Source of the DNA: CAYVZZ01 sp964456185
Lineage (GTDB): Bacteria; Pseudomonadota; Gammaproteobacteria; Pseudomonadales; Alcanivoracaceae
Assembly (NCBI GenBank): GCA_964456185.1
Contig: CAYVZZ010000067.1
Location: 1 to 11,619 of the forward strand
DNA length: 11,619 bases
Direction: 5' to 3'
Shown: piece by piece, positions 6,592 through 11,619 of the stretch
Layout: every line of letters starts with the position of its first letter
Position numbering within the stretch: position 1 is the first letter of the stretch
The notes under the pieces: model-generated
Told to the model about the DNA's origin: nothing
The model's input: only the letters and a program-made list of their open reading frames with translations
The model's database searches: none
Translations under genes and position numbers: made by a program

Positions 6592-8127
6592 TTACGTGCT
6601 TTCCGGCATTGGCACCACGTCCTGCCAAAAAGACAGCATCTTGTCAGACAATAACGGCTGCGTTGACTCGCCCGGCCCGAACACGATGGCGCGCCCAGCT
6701 GCGCCTTGTTGCCAGGCAGGTACATCCAAACCTTCATCACGCGCCAACGCGCCCCAAACACCTTGCACTTGGGAGGCCAGCCGTTTCGCCACATCACCGC
6801 CGCCGGTAAAAAGCTGGCCGATGGGCTTATCAATCAAATCAAACACAAAAGGCACATCAACCACGTGGCAGGCGCCTAGCGGCACCCCCATCATGTTTGA
6901 CTCATGGGTAAAGAGGTAGGCGTAAGCCTTGCCGCCAGCAGCCACTTGCGCATCCAGCACGCGCTGTGTCGGCACGGTAAATAAACGGTGGGTTTCCAAC
7001 GCGGCATACCAATCGAGCTTGCCACGCATTTCATTAATTGGCTCATGGGAATATAACGCAAAAGCCTGTTCGGCCTGTTTATCTAGGGGCAAAGCACGAT
7101 GAAAATTATGGCGCACCTTTTCTTCACTAATATCCGCCAACTTGGCCAAAGGCTTGTTACCATTAAAAGGCAGTGCATATTGAAACAGATTCCACTCATC
7201 GCGGCAGGTACCGGCAAGCAAGGTAACGTCCTTTGCAGCGCCCTTAGCGATCGCGTTAACCGGGATGTCGGGCAATAAATCGCCGTCTATCTGCGGCAAC
7301 CAGGTCATACCAAACTGTGGCGTGTTATCGCGCAGGCCACGCTTGACACTGAGCTTGTAGCTGGGGCGCTGCGCCTTGACCCAGCTAGTTGCATCGGCCT
7401 GATACAGCTGTTCTGCACCACCCAAGGCATCAACCAAACTCGCCGTCACGCGCTGGCTTTCTTCAGGAGACACCACCATATCCCCTGCCCCGGATTGCAT
7501 AACAGCGCGCTGAAACAGGCCTTTAGCTGCGGGGCAAGCCAGCAGACATGCCACACTAAATCCGCCCGCTGATTCACCAAAGATGGTGATATCGTCCGGT
7601 TTGCCATTAAAAGCCGCAATATGCTCGTTTACCCACTTCAGGGCAGCCAATTGATCACGTAGTCCTAAATTGGTGTCTGATTCATTCAGCCAGGGCGAAA
7701 AATCACCAAATCCCAAAGCACCCAGCCGATAGCCGACATTAACCACAATAACTTGTTGCTGAGCCGCGAGCGCTTCACCGTTATATAGCATTTGCGAGGG
7801 TGAGCCCCAGACGTAGCCACCGCCATGAAACCACACCATGACCGGAAAAGGCCCCTCGCCCTCTGGCACCCACATATTGAGATAAAGACAATCAAAGTCG
7901 CTGCTGGCGATGCCCATCAACGCATTATTCTCTTGAAGCGAAGCCGCACCATAGGTGTCGCAACGTCTCACGCCCTGCCAAGGCGCTGACGGTTGCGGCC
8001 GTTTAAAGCGTTTATCGCCAACGGGCGGCTGCGCATAGGGGATGCCGCGATATTCCACCACCTGCTTTTTTTGTAAGCCTGAAAGTCGACCTAATGCGGT
8101 TGTTACTAGGGTTTTATCGGTTGTCAT
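6592..8127 (-). CDS. Type-B carboxylesterase (alpha/beta hydrolase)
   Basis: A 511-aa member of the carboxylesterase type B (COesterase) family, hydrolysing carboxylic esters of unknown natural substrate. The catalytic triad is visible: nucleophile S186 in GESAGG, acid E311 in CRDEWNLF and H421 in GACHVVDVPFVFD. The oxyanion hole HGGGY begins at residue 101, and the family marker FDCLYLNMWVP lies near 78-88. The start of the protein (GRLSG...YRGIPYAQPPVG) and its overall length match bacterial p-nitrobenzyl-esterase-like enzymes. There is no signal peptide, so it should be cytoplasmic. The ribosome binding site is weak. It is the first gene of a minus-strand series with bolA and trhO behind it, and its upstream region, shared with the divergent phasin-like gene, holds an operator-like inverted repeat. 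Confidence 0.93.
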   Translation of the reverse strand: MTTDKTLVTTALGRLSGLQKKQVVEYRGIPYAQPPVGDKRFKRPQPSAPWQGVRRCDTYGAASLQENNALMGIASSDFDCLYLNMWVPEGEGPFPVMVWFHGGGYVWGSPSQMLYNGEALAAQQQVIVVNVGYRLGALGFGDFSPWLNESDTNLGLRDQLAALKWVNEHIAAFNGKPDDITIFGESAGGFSVACLLACPAAKGLFQRAVMQSGAGDMVVSPEESQRVTASLVDALGGAEQLYQADATSWVKAQRPSYKLSVKRGLRDNTPQFGMTWLPQIDGDLLPDIPVNAIAKGAAKDVTLLAGTCRDEWNLFQYALPFNGNKPLAKLADISEEKVRHNFHRALPLDKQAEQAFALYSHEPINEMRGKLDWYAALETHRLFTVPTQRVLDAQVAAGGKAYAYLFTHESNMMGVPLGACHVVDVPFVFDLIDKPIGQLFTGGGDVAKRLASQVQGVWGALARDEGLDVPAWQQGAAGRAIVFGPGESTQPLLSDKMLSFWQDVVPMPEST

Positions 8128-8155
8128 ACGAAATTAGCCTGAAATTTATACGCTT

Positions 8156-8179
8156 TGTATAATTGTTGGACACTATACA
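8156..8179. promoter_or_regulatory. Operator-like inverted repeat in divergent esterase/phasin-like gap
   Basis: TGTATA (8156-8161) and TATACA (8174-8179) form perfect 6-bp arms separated by 12 bases. The left arm overlaps a consensus plus-strand -10 hexamer TATAAT at 8158-8163, and TATACA/TATAGT-like -10 elements can be read on the minus strand. No convincing -35 box pairs with any of these. The layout suggests a regulator site over promoters of one or both divergent genes. The region is AT-rich, so chance arms of this length are quite possible. Confidence 0.35.
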
Positions 8180-8227
8180 CTTATTAAAAAAGTAAAATCA
8201 CTACACTGGCCGCGCCTTGTGGCAACA

Positions 8228-8266
8228 CCCTTTTTGTCATAAGGGCTTCGAGGATGCCTGTCCTCG
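8228..8266 (+). promoter_or_regulatory. Two tandem hairpins in the leader of the phasin-like gene
   Basis: Two stems sit side by side upstream of the phasin-like gene: CCCTT (8228-8232) with AAGGG (8241-8245), then CGAGGA (8249-8254) with TCCTCG (8261-8266), the latter around a 6-base loop. No U-run follows, so they are not terminators. They end about 26 bases before the GGAGAGAG ribosome binding site. If transcription starts near 8170-8205 they lie in the mRNA leader, where they could stabilise the transcript or modulate translation. The structure is visible; the role is inferred. Confidence 0.4.
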
Positions 8267-8305
8267 TATTGATGAATTATTTTGCATTAATGGAGAGAGA
8301 GCACC

Positions 8306-8680
8306 ATGTCCGAGCAAGCCAGTATACAAGCACTGCGTGACCGCGCCCAACAAATCAACGAGCAAGTACGTGAGCGCGTTGAGCAGGCCAACAGCGAAGC
8401 CCGCGAGTTGTACAACAAAGCCGAAGCGCGTATTAACGAGCTGTTGGAAGAGTACAAAGGCTACGACAACGCATTGGAAGCCATCAAAGAAAGCAGCACC
8501 AAGCTGCAGCAAGGCGCACGCGACCTGCAACAACAGCAAGTTGATCGTCTGGAAGACCTTGTTAGCCAAGTGCGTGAGCGCCTGGGTCTTGCAAAGTCCG
8601 ACGATCTGGAAAAGCTGAAAAAGAAAGTGACTTCCTTGACTCGTAAAGTCAACAAGTTGGAAAAAGCAGCCAAGAAGTAA
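8306..8680 (+). CDS. Small helical phasin-like protein
   Basis: A 124-aa highly charged, almost wholly helical protein with no signal peptide, membrane segment or cysteine. The first 90 residues are rich in Gln, Glu, Arg and Ala. The end has RERLGLAKSDDLEKLKKKV at about 90-108 followed by a heptad pattern (L104, V108, L111, V115, L118) and a Lys-rich tail. This LG....DL..L...V..L...V..L arrangement is the one seen at the junction and coiled coil of PhaF/PhaI-type phasins, which coat polyhydroxyalkanoate granules; the match is to pattern, and no PHA synthesis gene is in view. A strong GGAGAGAG ribosome binding site and a strong downstream terminator suggest a well-expressed single-gene transcript. 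It could be another coiled-coil or nucleoid-type protein. Confidence 0.85.
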   Translation: MSEQASIQALRDRAQQINEQVRERVEQANSEARELYNKAEARINELLEEYKGYDNALEAIKESSTKLQQGARDLQQQQVDRLEDLVSQVRERLGLAKSDDLEKLKKKVTSLTRKVNKLEKAAKK

Positions 8681-8695
8681 TCAGCTGACTTTTTC

Positions 8696-8731
8696 AAAAG
8701 GCCCGCCATCACTGAGTTGGCGGGCCTTTTT
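8696..8731. terminator. Rho-independent terminator, likely bidirectional
   Basis: A perfect 9-bp GC-rich stem, GGCCCGCCA (8700-8708) with TGGCGGGCC (8718-8726), around a 9-base loop, is followed by five Ts on the plus strand and preceded by four As that form a short U-run on the minus strand. It lies 15 bases after the phasin-like stop and just beyond the 3' end of the convergent reductase gene, so it can end both transcripts. Confidence 0.9.
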
Positions 8732-8743
8732 CTTGCCTGTTTT

Positions 8744-9838
8744 CTATAAAGACTTTCCGCCGAACAATAATCGCCCGCTTTGCATCGGCGTTAATCCGGC
8801 TGCATAGCCTTTTGTTAAACAATGACGAAACCCATGGTGCAAAGCACCATAAGACAAGGGCGTTGTGGCATAAAACAAGCGCGCCAAGCGGCGTAATTCA
8901 ATAATTTCATGGCGCCATTCTGCCAGCCTAGCTGTGTAACCCTGCACTATTTGATCGGTCTGATCATCGGTGGCATTTAATAAGGTGGTTGCGGCCAGTT
9001 GACCGCTCAATAAGGCCCCATAAATGCCCTCGCCCAGTAATGGCTCGCAACTCCCCAGTGCGTCCCCCGCAAACAAAACCCGCCCGCTAGCCGCTTGTAG
9101 CTGCCCCATCTGCGTACCGAGCGGAAAGCCCTGAATAGATGTCACCTGATCTGTACCTAATGTCTGCTGGCAATACTTCACCAACTCGACCTTTCCAGGG
9201 AGTGCGGCACCCAGCCGACTGACATACAGACCGACATTAATATGATCCGCTTTAGGAAACAGCCAGCCGTACCCCTTGGCAGCACACTGAAAATCAAACT
9301 GCATTTGCGGGTAAAACCGGGCATCAGCACGCGCCACCTTGCCTTCAATGGCATAGGCACCAGCTGCCTTGGGCACGCCAATCAACAGGCGTCGTAACGG
9401 GCTATGCGCGCCATCTGCTGCGACCACCCAGCGACTGCGTATTTGCTCTCCATCCACGGTTAATGTCACACCGCTGGTGTCTTGCTGAATATGCTGAACA
9501 GACGAAACGGTTTGTGACTTTACTCCTTTCTTTTCCGCCTGTTGACGGCACAGCGCATCCAGCTCAGCTCGTTCGACTAATGCGCAAACGGGTTGTTTTA
9601 ATGGCCAATTCAATCGCCGTCGCCCGCGCCAACTAAAATGCAGCGCTTGCGGCCATTCACGCACAATCTCGTCAATCGAAAAACGGTAGCGTTTTAGTGC
9701 TTTTATGGTGATGCCGCCCGCACAGGGCTTGCTTCTGGCCTTATCCAATAAAATCACCCGCCAACCTGCAGCAGCCAGATCATAAGCGGCCGCGCAGCCC
9801 GCTTGTCCTGCTCCAACGACTATGCAATCTGCGTCCAT
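8744..9838 (-). CDS. Geranylgeranyl-reductase-family FAD oxidoreductase
   Basis: An FAD-dependent enzyme of the geranylgeranyl reductase family, whose known members saturate isoprenoid chains of lipids, quinones or chlorophyll side chains; the substrate here is unknown. From the ATG at 9838 it has 364 aa. Motifs, counted from that Met: dinucleotide-binding GAGQAG at 9-14, PCAGG at 38-42 (the PCxGG loop of the family), AADGAHS at 140-146, the substrate-site GYGWLFPK (YxWxFPK) at 189-196, then GDALG at 258-262 with GEGI shortly after. I chose ATG 9838 because AGGTGG lies 8 bases upstream; a GTG at 9850 would add four residues but has no such site. It is divergent from mdh, probably from an overlapping promoter, and converges on the phasin-like gene across a shared terminator. 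Confidence 0.88.
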   Translation of the reverse strand: MDADCIVVGAGQAGCAAAYDLAAAGWRVILLDKARSKPCAGGITIKALKRYRFSIDEIVREWPQALHFSWRGRRRLNWPLKQPVCALVERAELDALCRQQAEKKGVKSQTVSSVQHIQQDTSGVTLTVDGEQIRSRWVVAADGAHSPLRRLLIGVPKAAGAYAIEGKVARADARFYPQMQFDFQCAAKGYGWLFPKADHINVGLYVSRLGAALPGKVELVKYCQQTLGTDQVTSIQGFPLGTQMGQLQAASGRVLFAGDALGSCEPLLGEGIYGALLSGQLAATTLLNATDDQTDQIVQGYTARLAEWRHEIIELRRLARLFYATTPLSYGALHHGFRHCLTKGYAAGLTPMQSGRLLFGGKSL

Positions 9839-9850
9839 ATTACTTGCCAC

Positions 9851-9880
9851 CTGTCATATCGTCTCAAGCTTCACTATAAT
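9851..9880 (+). promoter_or_regulatory. Predicted mdh promoter
   Basis: A consensus -10 TATAAT (9875-9880) is preceded, at an 18-base spacing, by CTGTCA (9851-9856), a 4 of 6 match to the -35 consensus. It is placed about 60 bases before the mdh start. Perfect 6-bp arms AGCTTC (9867-9872) and GAAGCT (9887-9892) bracket the -10 and could hold a regulator. Confidence 0.5.
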
Positions 9881-9900
9881 GCACGCGAAGCTCATCACAA
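9873..9900 (-). promoter_or_regulatory. Predicted promoter of the reductase gene, overlapping the mdh promoter
   Basis: On the minus strand TTGTGA (9900-9895) and TATAGT (9878-9873) are separated by 16 bases and lie about 35 bases upstream of the reductase start. Its -10 shares bases with the TATAAT of the mdh promoter on the other strand, so polymerase could not occupy both at once. Confidence 0.4.
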
Positions 9901-9939
9901 CACCGAGCTGAACCTTCCGAATACGCAAGGAGATTTTCA

Positions 9940-10917
9940 ATGAAAGCACCCGTTCGCGTTGCTGTTACCGGCGCTGCTGGTTCCATCAGCTACTCGCTGT
10001 TATTCCGTATTGCCTCTGGCGAAATGCTAGGCACCGATCAACCCGTTATTCTGCAGCTGCTGGAAATCACGCCTGCCTTGGAAGCGCTAAAGGGCGTTGC
10101 CATGGAAATTGACGACTGTGCCTTCCCGCTGGTCGCTGGCATCGTGCAAACCGACGATCCGGAAGTGGCTTTCAAAGATGCCGATTACGCCCTGTTAGTT
10201 GGCGCACGTCCGCGTGGTCCGGGCATGGAGCGTAGCGACCTGCTGCAAGCCAATGCCAAGATTTTCTCGGTTCAAGGCGCGGCCATCAATAAAGTCGCCA
10301 GCCGCGACATTAAAGTATTGGTTGTCGGCAACCCGGCCAACACCAACGCATTGATTACCCAGCGTAACGCGCCGGATATCGACCCGAACCAATTCACTGC
10401 CATGACTCGCCTCGACCACAACCGTGGCATGGCGCAGCTGGCCGAGAAGCTGGGCAAGACCGTTAACGACGTGAAGGGCATGCTGATCTGGGGTAACCAC
10501 TCTTCTACTCAGTATCCCGACCTGCACCACGCCACTGTGGACGGCAAGCCAGCCCTCGAGCAAATCGAGCAAAGCTGGTACGAAAACGACTACATCCCCA
10601 CCGTGCAAAAGCGTGGTGCTGCCATCATCGCTGCACGTGGCGCGTCTTCTGCTGCTTCTGCTGCCAACGCTGCTCTTGCGCACATGCGTAGCTGGGCACT
10701 GGGCACTGGCGACGAGTTTGTTTCCATGGGTGTCTACAGCGACGGCTCTTACGGCGGTGACAAAGGCCTGATCTTCTCCTTCCCTTGCAAGTGCAACAAC
10801 GGCAAATGGGAAATTGTTCAAGGCTTGGACATCAACGACTTCTCTCAAGATCGCATCACTGCGACCGAGACCGAGCTGAAAGAAGAGCGTGACGCAGTAA
10901 AAGAATTGCTGCCCTAA
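9940..10917 (+). CDS. mdh: NAD-dependent malate dehydrogenase (type 2, cytosolic-like)
   Basis: Interconverts malate and oxaloacetate with NAD, a TCA-cycle step in the cytoplasm. The 325-aa protein belongs to the type related to eukaryotic cytosolic MDH, distinct from the 312-aa E. coli type. The NAD-binding loop is TGAAGSISY (residues 10-18); the mobile loop carries substrate-binding arginines in RPRGPGMERSDLL (R92, R98); NPANTN begins at 131; TRLDHNR at 156-162 contains the catalytic Asp and the third Arg; catalytic His187 is in WGNHSSTQ. The loop has Ser where many relatives have GAAGQI. A strong ribosome binding site (AAGGAG) and consensus-like promoter and terminator indicate a highly expressed single-gene transcript. 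A PCKCNNGKW stretch near the C-terminus is usual for this subgroup. Confidence 0.97.
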   Translation: MKAPVRVAVTGAAGSISYSLLFRIASGEMLGTDQPVILQLLEITPALEALKGVAMEIDDCAFPLVAGIVQTDDPEVAFKDADYALLVGARPRGPGMERSDLLQANAKIFSVQGAAINKVASRDIKVLVVGNPANTNALITQRNAPDIDPNQFTAMTRLDHNRGMAQLAEKLGKTVNDVKGMLIWGNHSSTQYPDLHHATVDGKPALEQIEQSWYENDYIPTVQKRGAAIIAARGASSAASAANAALAHMRSWALGTGDEFVSMGVYSDGSYGGDKGLIFSFPCKCNNGKWEIVQGLDINDFSQDRITATETELKEERDAVKELLP

Positions 10918-10940
10918 GCCTTTAGGACACATTCTTGCTT

Positions 10941-10970
10941 GAAAGGCCCGCCTCGTGCGGGCCTTTCTGT
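10941..10970 (+). terminator. Rho-independent terminator of mdh
   Basis: A perfect 11-bp stem, GAAAGGCCCGC (10941-10951) with GCGGGCCTTTC (10957-10967), around a 5-base loop, followed by a T-rich but interrupted run. It lies 23 bases after the mdh stop. Its core nearly repeats that of the terminator at 8696-8731. Confidence 0.9.
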
Positions 10971-11017
10971 TTCTGGCATGGCAATATCCTAAATACCAAA
11001 GATATCACCTTCTTCAA

Positions 11018-11619
11018 ATGCAAACGATTAAAACCCAAACTGTCGTTATTGGTGCCGGTGTGGTCGGCTTGGCAACCGCACGGCTATTGGCGCTTGCAGG
11101 TCACAAGGTAATTTTACTGGAGCAAGGCGACCAGCCAGGTGTGGGCATTTCCTCTCGCAATAGCGAGGTGATTCACGGTGGGCTGTATTATCCGCCTGAT
11201 TCGCTCAAAGCGCGCTGTTGCCTTCGCGGGAATGCGCTTTTATATAATTATTGTCAACAACGCGGCATTGCCCATCGGCGTTGTGGCAAATGGATTGTAG
11301 GCAACGTCAAGCAAGCCGATAAGTTGGAACAGCTCTATAACAATGCCATCAAGAGTGGTGCAACGGGATTAAGCTGGGTTTCCAGCGAACAGTTGCGCCA
11401 AGAGGAACCTTGGTTGACCAGTGACCTTGCCCTTCAATCGGCCAATACCGGCATTATTGATAGCCACGGTTTAATGCGTAGCTTGGCGGCTGATGCAGAG
11501 GCGGCTGGCGCACTCTTGGCATTTCATCATCGCGTGACGCAGATTGAATGTGGTCGTAAATTTCGTTTGGAAGTCGCTACAGATGAAGGCACTTTTCTGT
11601 TGCAGAGCGACAATCTGAT
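11018..11619 (+). CDS. LhgO-like FAD-dependent oxidoreductase, N-terminal part (runs off window)
   Basis: Two hundred codons of a D-amino-acid-oxidase-fold flavoprotein are visible, with no stop before the window edge. The FAD-binding GAGVVGLA starts at residue 12, an acidic end of the second strand (LLEQGD) follows near 34-38, and SSRNSEVIHGGLYYP near 45-59 is the hallmark of L-2-hydroxyglutarate dehydrogenase/oxidase (LhgO/L2HGDH) and close relatives. The alignment continues through SLKARCCLRGN and RCGKWIV, as in LhgO. The expected reaction is oxidation of L-2-hydroxyglutarate to 2-oxoglutarate, passing electrons to the quinone pool or oxygen, but a different hydroxy- or amino-acid substrate is possible. 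No clear ribosome binding site precedes the ATG. It follows the mdh terminator by about 50 bases, so it probably has its own weak promoter or depends on read-through. Confidence 0.85.
   Translation, partial: MQTIKTQTVVIGAGVVGLATARLLALAGHKVILLEQGDQPGVGISSRNSEVIHGGLYYPPDSLKARCCLRGNALLYNYCQQRGIAHRRCGKWIVGNVKQADKLEQLYNNAIKSGATGLSWVSSEQLRQEEPWLTSDLALQSANTGIIDSHGLMRSLAADAEAAGALLAFHHRVTQIECGRKFRLEVATDEGTFLLQSDNL

Noticed and set aside
8207..8221. Sigma-54 promoter-like TGGC...TTGT upstream of the phasin-like gene
   Set aside because: The GC of the -12 element is missing and the GG-to-GC spacing is wrong.
10195..10932. 245-codon open frame antisense to mdh
   Set aside because: It is the complement of a strongly coding, well-conserved gene; no ribosome binding site or domain was seen.
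8696..10970. Two near-identical GGCCCGC/GCGGGCC hairpins as a possible dispersed repeat or mobile remnant
   Set aside because: Each sits just after a gene and has the stem and T-run of an ordinary terminator; this core is common in terminators of proteobacteria.

Overview
The window looks like chromosomal DNA from a gammaproteobacterium of roughly 50% GC, dominated by housekeeping genes. The proteins resemble those of free-living, often marine or soil lineages such as Cellvibrionales or Oceanospirillales; that placement comes from protein resemblance and gene order, and I cannot name a genus. The arrangement of ftsK divergent from trxB, with aat next to trxB, echoes the conserved lrp/ftsK - trxB - aat neighbourhood of E. 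coli and relatives. No plasmid, phage, insertion sequence, CRISPR array, tRNA or rRNA is visible.

Layout. Positions 1-1754 (minus) hold the N-terminal two thirds of the DNA translocase FtsK, cut off by the window edge just after Walker B. Divergent from it, 1883-3965 (plus) is a tight run: thioredoxin reductase trxB, leucyl/phenylalanyl-tRNA-protein transferase aat (starts on the base after the trxB stop), and a small exported protein with a ZrgA (DUF2796)-like pattern (overlaps aat by 11 bases). This run converges on a minus-strand series read from 8127 down to 3893: a type-B carboxylesterase, bolA, the tRNA U34 hydroxylase trhO (ATGA overlap with bolA), a small protein with a proline-rich repeat tail, and an exported START-domain protein. 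The two series overlap tail to tail by 73 coding bases.

From 8306 (plus) comes a short helical, phasin-like protein with a structured leader and a strong terminator that probably works in both directions. A minus-strand geranylgeranyl-reductase-family flavoprotein (8744-9838) is divergent from malate dehydrogenase mdh (9940-10917), with predicted promoters that overlap at the -10 box. After the mdh terminator, an LhgO-like FAD oxidase begins at 11018 and runs off the right edge.

Functional links are mostly general: redox balance and disulfide reduction (trxB), N-degron tagging (aat), Fe-S/redox regulation (bolA), tRNA wobble modification (trhO), the TCA cycle (mdh), and possible repair of an MDH side product by the neighbouring LhgO-like enzyme. 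I found no convincing new multi-gene system. The points worth following up are small: the repeat-tailed protein, the ZrgA-like exported protein, the convergent coding overlap, and several palindromes or hairpins near gene starts.
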